Assembly: GCA_937900675.1 (NCBI GenBank)
Contig: CALCEA010000028.1
Span: 1-20,391 of the forward strand
Length of the DNA: 20,391 bases
Direction of reading: 5' to 3'
Origin: an uncultured Chitinophagaceae bacterium
Lineage (GTDB): Bacteria; Bacteroidota; Bacteroidia; Chitinophagales; Chitinophagaceae
Under the pieces are notes generated by a model. That model ran no database searches. It saw nothing but the letters and a program-made list of their open reading frames with translations, and had not been told where the DNA came from. This document shows positions 8,954 through 16,899 of this stretch, piece after piece; the stretch's first letter is position 1, and each line of letters opens with the position of its first letter. The translations under genes were made by a program, and so were the position numbers.

Positions 8954-9616
8954 TTAGTCATTTAGCATATTAAAATGTAGTGCGCCAAAATTTTGTAAGG
9001 AACTCAATTTTAAATCTGCGGCACCCCAAATCTCTGATTTGATATGTTCTGCAGCAGGAACTACTACACAGGTCATTCTAGCGGCTTTTGCAGCAATCAT
9101 GCCATAAAAAGAATCTTCAAAACAAATACAAGCTAATGGATTTACATGTAATCCTGCTGCGCACTCCAAATACACTTGTGGATGTGGCTTTGCGTGAATC
9201 ATATGCTGCGCTGAGCAACTAGATTGTATATAACTTCTTATGTGTAATTTATCTTTGATCCATTCAATCAATAATGCCGGAGAAGAGGTAGCCAAGCCCA
9301 TTTTGAAATCTCTTTGTAGAAAAAACTCGAAAACATGTTCCACCCCTGGCATCAATGTGGCTTCTTTGTCGATTAAATCTAATGCTAGATCAATAATCTT
9401 CTGTTCAGCTCTATCATACTCGCTTGCAGGCACTTTATGCTCATGTAACCAGTGCGCCACAAATTCTTTGGATCTAAGTCCTGTGGTGAATTGATATTGT
9501 GCTTCTGTTAATTGAATTCCGTATTGTCTAAAAATCTCTGTAGCGGCTTTATTCCATAATGGCTCGCTATTTATTAATAATCCGTCAATATCAAAAATTA
9601 CAGCAGACTTCTTCAT
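8954..9616 (-). CDS. HAD-superfamily hydrolase (sugar-phosphatase/beta-phosphoglucomutase-like, subfamily IA)
   Basis: This 220-residue protein has all four HAD motifs. Motif I is FDIDGLLINSE (nucleophile D9, acid/base D11). Motif II is LATSS (T110/S111). The motif III lysine is in HAKPHPQVYLECA (K143). Motif IV is CICFEDSFYGM (E167, D168). A helical cap lies between motifs I and II (about residues 17-85). The architecture matches the HxpB/YniC group of 2-deoxyglucose-6-phosphate and related sugar phosphatases, but substrate range cannot be read from sequence and a beta-phosphoglucomutase-like role is possible. It is the first gene of the HAD/polyprenyl synthase/recJ operon. TATCTTTA (9621-9628, minus strand) ends four bases before its ATG and probably drives the operon. 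Confidence 0.88.
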   Translation of the reverse strand: MKKSAVIFDIDGLLINSEPLWNKAATEIFRQYGIQLTEAQYQFTTGLRSKEFVAHWLHEHKVPASEYDRAEQKIIDLALDLIDKEATLMPGVEHVFEFFLQRDFKMGLATSSPALLIEWIKDKLHIRSYIQSSCSAQHMIHAKPHPQVYLECAAGLHVNPLACICFEDSFYGMIAAKAARMTCVVVPAAEHIKSEIWGAADLKLSSLQNFGALHFNMLND

Positions 9617-9620
9617 TGTC

Positions 9621-9628
9621 TAAAGATA
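9621..9628 (-). promoter_or_regulatory. Candidate -7 element for the HAD-ispB-recJ operon
   Basis: On the minus strand, TATCTTTA matches the Bacteroidota -7 consensus TAnnTTTG at all positions except the last. It is followed by GACA and then the ATG at 9616. No convincing -33 TTG was found at the expected distance. The four-base spacing would put the transcription start at or next to the initiation codon. Confidence 0.4.
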
Positions 9629-9703
9629 CTATATGTTAGTTAAACAGCATATTTATCATACATATTTATGTCTTATATTGCGCACCTAACTAATTAGACA
9701 AGT

Positions 9704-10456
9704 ATGAATTTGTGGGAGCGAATTAAAAGAATCAAGGTTTTCCGTTCTGTTATATATGGGGTGGTGGGCTTGTTCTCTTATCCAGGTCTAGCATTGTTTA
9801 ATACGATAGACATTCAGGGTACGGAGAACTTGGAGAATCTACCTAAGAAAAATGTTTTATTTGTAAGCAATCATCAAACCTATTTTGGGGATGTAATTGC
9901 TTTTGTGCATATTTTTTGTGCAGTGAAATGGGGTAAGTACAATAAACTAGGTATTCCATATTATTTATTGAATCCTTTTACCAATGTGTATTTTGTGGCT
10001 GCAGAAGAAACCATGAATAGCAATTGGCTTACAAGATTATTTAAATTGGGCGGTGCTCTAACTGTTAAAAGAACTTGGAGAGCAGAAGGGCAGGATGTGA
10101 AAAGAGATAGAGATGTGGTGGATACACAAAAAATTGATAAGGCATTAAAAAAGAGTTGGGTCATTACTTTCCCTCAAGGAACTACTAAACCATTTGCTCC
10201 TGGTAGAAAGGGTACGGCGCATATTATTAAGAATAATCATCCTGTTGTTGTACCGGTTGTGATCAATGGTTTTTGGAGAGCATTTACCAAGAAAGGGTTA
10301 ACCTTTAAAAAAGTAGGAACTCCTTTAACTGTAAGATTCAAAGCACCTTTGGATATCAACTATGAGGCACCTGTAGAGGAAATTTTAGAACAGGTAATGG
10401 AAGCCATTGAGCAAAGCAAATCCTTCATGCTCAAAGGAGCGCATCACCAACAATAA
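9704..10456 (+). CDS. PlsC-like lysophospholipid/1-acylglycerol-3-phosphate acyltransferase with variant motifs
   Basis: This 250-residue protein has the order of blocks seen in PlsC-family acyltransferases: a short hydrophobic N-terminal segment (about 16-32), block I SNHQTYFGD (55-63), block II GGALTVKRTWR (116-126), block III TFPQGTTKPFAPGRKGTA (155-172) and block IV VPVVING (183-189). The family transfers acyl groups to lysophosphatidate at the inner membrane. Two motifs are unusual. The catalytic His57 and Asp63 are five residues apart rather than the canonical four (HX4D). Block III reads FPQGTT instead of FPEGTR. It is therefore a divergent branch, and the acceptor may not be lysophosphatidate. 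The frame and residues are clear in the DNA, so this is not a frameshift. Its stop directly abuts the stop of the convergent thioesterase. Confidence 0.82.
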   Translation: MNLWERIKRIKVFRSVIYGVVGLFSYPGLALFNTIDIQGTENLENLPKKNVLFVSNHQTYFGDVIAFVHIFCAVKWGKYNKLGIPYYLLNPFTNVYFVAAEETMNSNWLTRLFKLGGALTVKRTWRAEGQDVKRDRDVVDTQKIDKALKKSWVITFPQGTTKPFAPGRKGTAHIIKNNHPVVVPVVINGFWRAFTKKGLTFKKVGTPLTVRFKAPLDINYEAPVEEILEQVMEAIEQSKSFMLKGAHHQQ

Positions 10457-10972
10457 TTAGTCTTTAACAAATAAGGCTTTTAATTCAGTTGCATCGTCTG
10501 GCAACATTTTACCTGCAAGTATTAAGCGCAATTGTCTTCTTCTTAAAGCGCCTGCAAAGTATTTCTTTTCTTCTTCAGATTCTGGAATAAGTTCAGGAAC
10601 TTTTTTAGGTTGTTTGTTTTCATCCAAGGCAACAAAAGTAAAAAAGGCTTCATTACTCAATTCCCTAGATTGTGTAATCATATTTTGGTTCCACACTTTT
10701 AAGTGCACTTCCATAGATGTATTAAAAGATCTGGTTACAATGGCCTCAATACAAATTACATTACCCAATTTAATAGGTGATTTAAAACTTAGGTTGTCTA
10801 CAGAAGCAGTCATACAAGCCGAATTACAATGCTTGGCTGCAGCAAGATAAGCTGCAATATCCATCCAATACATTAGTTTACCTCCCATTAAATCACCAAA
10901 TGTGTTGGTATCGTTTGGTAATACCAATTCGTTCATGGTAATAAAGGAATTTCTCGCTGTTCTTGCTTCCAT
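10457..10972 (-). CDS. Acyl-CoA thioesterase (hotdog fold, YciA/BACH-like)
   Basis: Starting at the ATG at 10972, the protein has 171 residues and one hotdog domain. The catalytic-helix segment NDTNTFGDLMGGKLMYWMD is characteristic of the YciA/cytosolic acyl-CoA hydrolase group, followed by MTASVDNLSFKSPIKLGN, the beta strand and dimer region. The family hydrolyses acyl-CoAs to free fatty acid and CoA. The C-terminal basic/acidic tail (about 135-171) is longer than in E. coli YciA. A TTG at 10993 in the same frame would lengthen the protein, but it lies inside a perfect -7 box, so the ATG is preferred. The gene follows the epimerase gene with a small gap and has its own promoter. Confidence 0.9.
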   Translation of the reverse strand: MEARTARNSFITMNELVLPNDTNTFGDLMGGKLMYWMDIAAYLAAAKHCNSACMTASVDNLSFKSPIKLGNVICIEAIVTRSFNTSMEVHLKVWNQNMITQSRELSNEAFFTFVALDENKQPKKVPELIPESEEEKKYFAGALRRRQLRLILAGKMLPDDATELKALFVKD

Positions 10973-10990
10973 ACTTTTGTATTTAGAAGC

Positions 10991-11019
10991 CAAAGATACA
11001 ATATGTTAGACTACACAAG
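10991..11019 (-). promoter_or_regulatory. Promoter of the acyl-CoA thioesterase
   Basis: On the minus strand, CTTG (11019-11016) is followed 17 bases later by TATCTTTG (10998-10991), a perfect match to the Bacteroidota -7 consensus TAnnTTTG. The -7 box ends 18 bases before the ATG at 10972. The -33 part lies inside the last codons of the epimerase gene. Confidence 0.6.
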
Positions 11020-12103
11020 ATTCGAGTTTGGAAAGATAATTTGGATCAACAGTAGCTCCGATGCCTGGGGCATCTGAAATACTAATATGCATTCCATTAA
11101 AATGAACACCTCCAATCACAGGGTCTTCGGTATGTCCCAATAAACAAGTGTCCATATCGTAAAAATGAACATTGTCATGTGCCATAGCAAAATGCACTTT
11201 TGCGCTAAGGGTTAATCTGCTTTCCAGCATTCCACCCATCATACATGCAATGCCATTGGCTTTTGCGATATCATGTATTTTAATGGCTTCGTGAATACCT
11301 CCGCTTTTAGAGAATTTAATATTGATATAATGACAAGCTTTTTGTTGAATTAGTTTTCTGGCTTCATGATGGGTAAACACAGACTCGTCTGCCATGATTT
11401 TAATCGGCGAAGCTGCACATAATGCTGGTAAATAATCATCATAATATTTATGCATGGGTTGCTCGCAAAACTGAATATCATAAACAGATAAAGCAGTTAA
11501 AACTGGTAATGCATCTTCTTTTGACCAACCTTGATTGGCATCAATTCTTAAAATAATATCCTTGCCAATGGCGGTTCTAATTTGTTTGATTCTTTCAATA
11601 TCATCTGCCGGCTTTTTACCCAATTTTACTTTGATCATTGTAACCCCTTTTGCTACAAATTCAATAGCTTGTTTGGCCATATCTTCTGGTGTGCCAATGC
11701 CAATGGTTAAATCTGATTCGATAGGTTTTTGTTTTCCTCCTAAGTATGCATATAAAGGTTGATTGGCTGCTTTTGCGGCAATATCATACAAGGCCAAATC
11801 AAATGCACTCTTTGCGGTATAATTTCCTGCAATGATTTGATCCAGTTCTTTCAATCTATCTTCCATGGCCAATGGATCTTTGCCCTTCCAAAAAGCTGCA
11901 AAGTCTTTCGCTAATAAATAACAACTTTGTTGCGTTTCACCCACAATCATTGGAAATGCAGAACATTCGCCCCATCCAATAATGCCCTCGTCTGTATGAA
12001 TTTTAATTAATACATTTTGTGCAAACTCCATAGTGCCAGTAGCAATGGTAAATGGAACCATCGGAATTTTGTATAAGTATATCTCTGTTTTTACGATTTT
12101 CAT
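11006..12103 (-). CDS. Dipeptide epimerase (L-Ala-D/L-Glu epimerase type, enolase superfamily)
   Basis: From the ATG at 12103 the protein has 365 residues: an N-terminal capping domain (1-about 120) and a TIM-barrel. Catalytic residues line up with muconate-lactonising-type epimerases: KVK (K158, K160), metal ligands D188, E214 and D239, base K263, and the DxD pair D316/D318 (YDMDT) that marks dipeptide epimerases. The gap of 53 between K263 and D316 equals that in B. subtilis YkfB (268 to 321). The family epimerises L-Ala-D-Glu from murein recycling or related dipeptides; specificity here is inferred. An in-frame ATG at 12133 adds MRYLGHKLWN, which has no counterpart in the family, so the internal start is preferred. 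It is divergent from proline dehydrogenase. Confidence 0.88.
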   Translation of the reverse strand: MKIVKTEIYLYKIPMVPFTIATGTMEFAQNVLIKIHTDEGIIGWGECSAFPMIVGETQQSCYLLAKDFAAFWKGKDPLAMEDRLKELDQIIAGNYTAKSAFDLALYDIAAKAANQPLYAYLGGKQKPIESDLTIGIGTPEDMAKQAIEFVAKGVTMIKVKLGKKPADDIERIKQIRTAIGKDIILRIDANQGWSKEDALPVLTALSVYDIQFCEQPMHKYYDDYLPALCAASPIKIMADESVFTHHEARKLIQQKACHYINIKFSKSGGIHEAIKIHDIAKANGIACMMGGMLESRLTLSAKVHFAMAHDNVHFYDMDTCLLGHTEDPVIGGVHFNGMHISISDAPGIGATVDPNYLSKLESCVV

Positions 12104-12152
12104 ATTCCACAATTTGTGTCCAAGATACCGCATATTATTTATATCTATATCC

Positions 12153-12183
12153 TTTGTAATTAGCTATTTAGTACCGATATTTG
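12153..12183 (+). promoter_or_regulatory. Promoter of proline dehydrogenase
   Basis: TTTG (12153-12156) is followed after 19 bases by GATATTTG (12176-12183), one mismatch from TAnnTTTG. The spacing is the usual one for Bacteroidota housekeeping promoters. The box ends 19 nt before the ATG. Confidence 0.55.
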
Positions 12184-12202
12184 CAAACGAACTAATGTTA
12201 GC

Positions 12203-13390
12203 ATGAACCCATCTTTTGACAATACCCAAAATGCTTTTGCTTATAAATCTACTAGTGATTTAAAGAGAGCTAGATTTTTATTTAGTGTAATACAAAGTCC
12301 TTTGGTAGTGTCTTTGGCTACCAAGTTAACACCTGTTTTAATGCAATCAGGTTTGCCTATCAATGGGCTTATTAGAAATACTATTTTCAAACAATTTGTT
12401 GGAGGAGAAACTTTAGAAGAATCTGCAAGAGTGGTAAAGCAATTAGGAGCTTATCAAGTGCAGGTAATTTTAGATTATGGTGTAGAAGCAAAAGAAGGAG
12501 AAGAAAATTTTGATAATGTTACTGAACATTTTATTGAAGCCATAGAGTTTGCGGATTCTCAAAATAATGTACCCTTTGTGAGTGTTAAAATCACAGGTAT
12601 TGCAAGTCATGATTTATTAGAAACATTAAATGACGCACCTAGATTAAGAAGTGGCATTCATGATAGCGAAGAAGATAATACGGCATGGGAAAGAGTAAAA
12701 GAAAGAATGCATGCTATTTGTGAAGTGGCTTCTGAAAAGGGTATTGGCGTACTAGTGGATGCAGAAGAGACTTGGATTCAAGATCCTATTGATCGTTTAG
12801 CGATTGAATTAATGGCTGTCTACAATAAAGAAAAAGTGGTGGTATACAATACTTATCAATTGTATAGACATGATAGATTCAAATTCTTACAAATGTCTCA
12901 TTCTATTGCTAAAGAAAAGCAATTTATATTGGGTGCTAAATTGGTAAGAGGGGCTTACATGGAAAAAGAAAGAGAGCGTGCTCAAAAAAATGGCTATGCA
13001 TCTCCGATACATGAAAACAAAGAAGCAGTAGACGCTGATTTTAATAAAGCAACTGATTATTGTTTACAACACTTGGATAGTATTGCATTATTAGTGGCAT
13101 CTCATAATGAGCATAGCAATCAATTGGTGATGCAAACAATGCAAAACAAACAGTTAGATACACATCATCCTCATATTCATTTCTCTCAATTATATGGCAT
13201 GAGTGATCATATTACTTTTAATATGGCTGATGCTGGTTATTCTGTGAGCAAATACCTGCCTTTCGGTCCTATCAAAGATGTGATTCCTTATTTAATGCGC
13301 AGAGCTGAGGAAAACTCAAGTGTAAATGGTCAAACTGGCCGTGAATTGGTGTTAATCCGCAAGGAACTAGCACGCAGAAAGGGGAAATAA
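12203..13390 (+). CDS. Proline dehydrogenase (monofunctional PRODH)
   Basis: This 395-residue flavoenzyme has the PRODH TIM-barrel and oxidises L-proline to pyrroline-5-carboxylate, passing electrons to the quinone pool. Signature segments are VLVDAEETWIQD (183-194), VVYNTYQLYRHD (213-224), GAKLVRGAYMEKERERA (244-260), FSQLYGMSDHIT (327-338), the substrate tyrosine region KYLPFGP (350-356) and the proline-carboxylate-binding RRAEEN (366-371). It has no P5C-dehydrogenase domain, so it is the separate enzyme rather than a PutA fusion. No P5C dehydrogenase gene is nearby. The thyA start codon is 38 nt downstream, so readthrough into the folate genes is possible. Confidence 0.94.
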   Translation: MNPSFDNTQNAFAYKSTSDLKRARFLFSVIQSPLVVSLATKLTPVLMQSGLPINGLIRNTIFKQFVGGETLEESARVVKQLGAYQVQVILDYGVEAKEGEENFDNVTEHFIEAIEFADSQNNVPFVSVKITGIASHDLLETLNDAPRLRSGIHDSEEDNTAWERVKERMHAICEVASEKGIGVLVDAEETWIQDPIDRLAIELMAVYNKEKVVVYNTYQLYRHDRFKFLQMSHSIAKEKQFILGAKLVRGAYMEKERERAQKNGYASPIHENKEAVDADFNKATDYCLQHLDSIALLVASHNEHSNQLVMQTMQNKQLDTHHPHIHFSQLYGMSDHITFNMADAGYSVSKYLPFGPIKDVIPYLMRRAEENSSVNGQTGRELVLIRKELARRKGK

Positions 13391-13428
13391 TTTTTTTATT
13401 CTCCAGCGTATTGGTTGTAAATTGCAGC

Positions 13429-14223
13429 ATGCAACAATATTTAGATTTAGTACAACATATTTTAGATCACGGTAATCAAAAAACAGACCGTACTGGTACA
13501 GGTACCAAAAGTTGTTTTGGCTACCAAATGCGTTTTAATTTACAAGAGGGTTTTCCTTTAGTAACGACCAAAAAAGTACATTTAAAAAGTATTATTTACG
13601 AATTATTGTGGTTCTTAAATGGCGACACCAATATCAAATATTTAAAAGATAATGGGGTGCGTATTTGGGATGAGTGGGCCGATGAAAATGGAGACCTTGG
13701 TCCGGTATACGGAAAACAATGGAGAAGTTGGGAGGGTGCGAATGGTGTGGTGATTGATCAAATTTCTGAATTGATAGAGCAAATTAAAAAAACACCAGAT
13801 AGCAGAAGATTGATAGTGAGTGCTTGGAATGTAGGTGATTTGTCTAAGATGGCATTGATGCCTTGTCACAATATGTTTCAGTTTTATGTAGCTGATGGTA
13901 AATTAAGTTGTCAATTGTATCAAAGAAGTGCCGATGTATTTTTAGGAGTGCCTTTTAATATTGCTTCTTACGCATTGTTAACCATGATGATTGCACAGGT
14001 TTGCGATTTACAATATGGTGATTTTGTTCATAGCTTTGGTGATGTGCATTTGTACAATAATCATTTTGAACAAGCTAAAATACAATTGGCAAGAAAACCT
14101 TTTCCATTGCCAACCATGAAAATTAATCCTGCTGTAAAAGATATTTTCTCTTTTAAATTTGAAGACTTCACTTTAGAGAATTACGAATCCCATCCAGCGA
14201 TTAAGGCGCCAGTGGCTGTATAA
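13429..14223 (+). CDS. thyA: Thymidylate synthase ThyA
   Basis: From the ATG at 13429 this protein has 264 residues, the same length as E. coli ThyA. It methylates dUMP to dTMP using methylene-tetrahydrofolate and releases dihydrofolate. The key residues fall at canonical E. coli positions: R21 (RTGTGT), E58, R126-R127 (DSRRLIV), catalytic C146 (MPCHNMFQF), D169 and N177 (QRSADVFLGVPFNIAS). This register argues for the ATG at 13429 over an in-frame TTG at 13411. The 13-nt gap to the dihydrofolate reductase gene indicates cotranscription of the two halves of the dTMP cycle. Just before the ATG is TAAATTG-CAGC, an imperfect -7-like sequence. Confidence 0.97.
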   Translation: MQQYLDLVQHILDHGNQKTDRTGTGTKSCFGYQMRFNLQEGFPLVTTKKVHLKSIIYELLWFLNGDTNIKYLKDNGVRIWDEWADENGDLGPVYGKQWRSWEGANGVVIDQISELIEQIKKTPDSRRLIVSAWNVGDLSKMALMPCHNMFQFYVADGKLSCQLYQRSADVFLGVPFNIASYALLTMMIAQVCDLQYGDFVHSFGDVHLYNNHFEQAKIQLARKPFPLPTMKINPAVKDIFSFKFEDFTLENYESHPAIKAPVAV

Positions 14224-14236
14224 AAAATAATAAAGA

Positions 14237-14728
14237 ATGAAAATATCCCTTGTGGTTGCTGCATCAGATAATCATGCCATTGGCAAGGATAATCAATTGC
14301 TTTGGCATTTGCCAAAGGATATGCGTTTCTTTAAAAATACTACTTGGGCTTTGCCTATTTTAATGGGTAGAAAAACATTTGAATCTTTAGGGAACAAGGT
14401 TTTACCTGGAAGAATGAATATTATTATTACTAGACAAGTTAATAAAGAATATGAAGGTGCTAAAGTGGTCACTTCATTAGAACAGGCAATTGAATTGGCT
14501 AAACAAAATGATTATAAAGAATTGATGGTGATTGGTGGTGGCGAAATTTATCAAATGGCTATGCCTTTAGCCAATACTATTTATTTAACAAGAGTTCATA
14601 CAAACGTCGAAGGAGATACTTATTTTCCTGCATTAGGTGCTGAATGGGTACTTGAATCTTCTGAACCTCAGTTGGCCGACGAGAAACATGCTTTTGATTT
14701 TGACTTTGAAATTTGGCAAAGAAAATAA
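14237..14728 (+). CDS. folA: Dihydrofolate reductase
   Basis: This 163-residue chromosomal-type DHFR reduces the dihydrofolate made by ThyA to tetrahydrofolate with NADPH. It shows VVAASDNHAIGKDNQLLWHL (Met20-loop region), the substrate-binding acid D28 in PKDMRFF, GRKTFESLG (44-52, NADPH-binding), LPGRMNIIITR and VIGGGEIYQMAMP. Its position 13 nt after thyA is the classic thyA-folA arrangement. The stop is 5 nt before the ATG of the following methyltransferase, so the operon continues. I see no resistance-type substitutions that can be called without alignment. Confidence 0.96.
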   Translation: MKISLVVAASDNHAIGKDNQLLWHLPKDMRFFKNTTWALPILMGRKTFESLGNKVLPGRMNIIITRQVNKEYEGAKVVTSLEQAIELAKQNDYKELMVIGGGEIYQMAMPLANTIYLTRVHTNVEGDTYFPALGAEWVLESSEPQLADEKHAFDFDFEIWQRK

Positions 14729-14733
14729 AAGCC

Positions 14734-15531
14734 ATGTATCCAACTTTCACATTGATCAAAAAATACATTCAGTATTATGTGAGTGCTTCTAATGGCAAAG
14801 GGCACGGAGTGCATTCTCCTTTTGTATTTCAGTTTATACAAGAAGTCTTATTAAATAAACAATCACCTAATGATGCTCATTTGATTGAAGCTAAAAGAGC
14901 TCAATTGCTTTCTGATAATACTATTGTAGAAGTATGGGATAGAGGTGCTGGTTCTAGACAACATAATCAACCCAAAAGAATGGTGAAGCATATTGCTAAT
15001 GCTGCATTAAAGCCCAAGAAATATGCTCAATTATTGGCTAGGATAGTGAACTATTTTCAGCCAGAGAATATTATTGAAATGGGTACTTCATTAGGTATCA
15101 CAACATGTTATTTAGCAAAAGCAGCCAATGGTCAACCAGTATTTACCATGGAGGGTGCTCCTGCAGTGGCGGAATGGGCTAAAAAAACAATAGCAGATTT
15201 ACATGTGCAAAATGCACAAATCATTGAAGGAGATTTTAATCAAACATTACCTGATTTGTTGCAAAAACTAGATAGAGTAGGTATGGCGTATATTGATGGC
15301 AATCATCAATATATTCCAACCATACAATACTTTAGAGATTTGCTAAAAAAATCGGATGAAAATAGTTTCTTCATTTTTGATGATATTCATTGGAGTGCTG
15401 AAATGGAAAAAGCATGGAATGAAATTAAACAAGATCCTGCTGTTACTTTAACCATTGATTTATTTTATATTGGCTTAGTATTTTTTAGGAAAGAAAATAA
15501 AGAGCCCATGCATTATACCATTCGTTATTAA
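14734..15531 (+). CDS. Class I SAM-dependent methyltransferase (Methyltransf_24/O-methyltransferase-like)
   Basis: From the ATG at 14734 the protein has 265 residues. An in-frame TTG at 14713 would overlap folA and is not preferred. The N-terminal segment GHGVHSPFVFQFIQEVL (23-39) is a recognisable Bacteroidota motif. The Rossmann methyltransferase core follows: motif I IIEMGTSLGITTCYLA (113-128), an acidic VFTMEG (136-141), GDFNQTLPDLL (167-177), AYIDGNHQY (185-193) and FIFDDIHWS (213-221). These resemble O-methyltransferases of the catechol/caffeoyl-CoA type. The substrate is unknown. It lies between folA and an rRNA methyltransferase with gaps of 5 and 0 nt, so it is cotranscribed, but this does not establish a shared pathway. 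Confidence 0.8.
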   Translation: MYPTFTLIKKYIQYYVSASNGKGHGVHSPFVFQFIQEVLLNKQSPNDAHLIEAKRAQLLSDNTIVEVWDRGAGSRQHNQPKRMVKHIANAALKPKKYAQLLARIVNYFQPENIIEMGTSLGITTCYLAKAANGQPVFTMEGAPAVAEWAKKTIADLHVQNAQIIEGDFNQTLPDLLQKLDRVGMAYIDGNHQYIPTIQYFRDLLKKSDENSFFIFDDIHWSAEMEKAWNEIKQDPAVTLTIDLFYIGLVFFRKENKEPMHYTIRY

Positions 15532-16899
15532 TTGATCGTGTTACCTGAACCATTTATACAATCATTAGAAGGGCTTCCCGGATTTGATAAGAAAGCTTTT
15601 GTGGCTGTGCATGAAAACGGTGAACAGATTACTTCAGTTAGGTTAAATGAGTTTAAACCTTTTGATTTAACTCATCATCCTTTTCTGCATCAAACAACCC
15701 CAATACCTTGGTGCACTAGTGGTTATTATTTACCGGAGCGTCCTTTATTTGTTAAAGACCCATTATGGCATGCTGGTGCTTATTATGTTCAAGAAGCAAG
15801 TAGCATGTTTTTGCAATATATTTTATCTCAAATTTATCCTACTCCTTCCCATCAGGTTGTGTTGGATTTATGTGCGGCGCCTGGTGGAAAAACAACTTTG
15901 TTGGCTAATTATTTTAAACAAGGATTAGTGGTGGCCAATGAAACCATCAAAAATAGAAATCATATTTTAGTAGAGAATACAACTAAATGGGGTGCTGATC
16001 ATGTGGTAGTTTCGCAAAACGATCCTTCCCATTTTAAATCCCTGCCGCAGTTTTTTGATTTGACTTTAATTGATGCGCCATGTAGCGGAAGTGGCTTGTT
16101 TAGAAAAGATCCCAAAGCGATTGAAGAGTGGAGCTTGGATCATGTTCAACATTGTAGTGTAAGACAAACCAGAATTATTGAAGACACATGGACTTCCATT
16201 AAAGAAGGGGGTTATTTAATTTATGCCACCTGTTCTTATTCAAAAGCAGAAGACGAACAAATGATGGATTATATTTCATCATTGGAAGGAATGAAGAATA
16301 TTGCTATTGAATTGCCTACAAGTTTTAATATGGTTGAAACAGTAAGCGATGTACATCATGCAAAAGGATATCGTGCTTATCCTAACTTTATTAAAGGAGA
16401 AGGATTTTTTATCGCAGTCTTTCAAAAACAATCTTCTAGTGGTGCTTATGCAATCAATGCCTCTCATGGATTGATGGATTCAACAAAAAATGAAAAAGAA
16501 ATCGTATCCAATTATTTCACCCTTCCTTTAGGTAAATATTTAATTACGCATCAACAAAATCTGATAGCGCTTTCTGAAGCCTGGAAAGAACAACTTCAAA
16601 TAATTGCCAGTCATTTATATATCAAAAAGATGGGTATGACTATTGGTGCCATTAAGGGCAAGGATTTAATTCCTAGTCATGATTTAGCCATGTCAGATTG
16701 GTCGGTTTTGCCCTATGAAAAAGCTGAAGTGGATTTAGAAACTGCTTTACAGTATTTAAGAAGAGCGGATATCACTATCGAAGGTAAAAAGGGCTGGGTC
16801 TTGTTAATCTATATGCAAATAGGCTTGGGTTGGGTAAAAGCCTTGCCTAATAGATCGAATAATTACTATCCTAATGAATGGAGAATATTGAATTACTAG
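15532..16899 (+). CDS. rRNA cytosine-C5 methyltransferase (RsmF/NOL1-NOP2-Sun family)
   Basis: About 455 residues. The N-terminal RNA-binding part precedes YYVQEASSM (84-92). The SAM site DLCAAPGGKTT (112-122) and the two catalytic cysteines typical of m5C RNA methyltransferases are present: DAPCSGSGLF (C184) and YATCSYSKAEDEQ (C234). A C-terminal extension ends in GWVKALPNRSNNYYPNEWRI, a PUA/RsmF-like tail of the Bacteroidota branch. It probably methylates a 16S rRNA cytosine. There is no ATG before the conserved region: translation must begin at TTG 15532, directly after the previous stop, or at GTG 15538 giving MLPEPFIQ. The GTG product looks slightly more family-like, and I cannot decide between them. 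Confidence 0.9.
   Translation: MIVLPEPFIQSLEGLPGFDKKAFVAVHENGEQITSVRLNEFKPFDLTHHPFLHQTTPIPWCTSGYYLPERPLFVKDPLWHAGAYYVQEASSMFLQYILSQIYPTPSHQVVLDLCAAPGGKTTLLANYFKQGLVVANETIKNRNHILVENTTKWGADHVVVSQNDPSHFKSLPQFFDLTLIDAPCSGSGLFRKDPKAIEEWSLDHVQHCSVRQTRIIEDTWTSIKEGGYLIYATCSYSKAEDEQMMDYISSLEGMKNIAIELPTSFNMVETVSDVHHAKGYRAYPNFIKGEGFFIAVFQKQSSSGAYAINASHGLMDSTKNEKEIVSNYFTLPLGKYLITHQQNLIALSEAWKEQLQIIASHLYIKKMGMTIGAIKGKDLIPSHDLAMSDWSVLPYEKAEVDLETALQYLRRADITIEGKKGWVLLIYMQIGLGWVKALPNRSNNYYPNEWRILNY

Noticed and set aside
9800..10300. Sequencing frameshift as the cause of the altered PlsC motifs
   Set aside because: The frame is continuous, downstream blocks III and IV remain in register, and both the extra residue in block I and the FPQGTT change are in-frame.
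12104..12133. Ten-residue N-terminal extension of the dipeptide epimerase
   Set aside because: The enzyme family begins at the MKIVKTEIYLY strand; the extension has no matching role, although an ATG there cannot be excluded.
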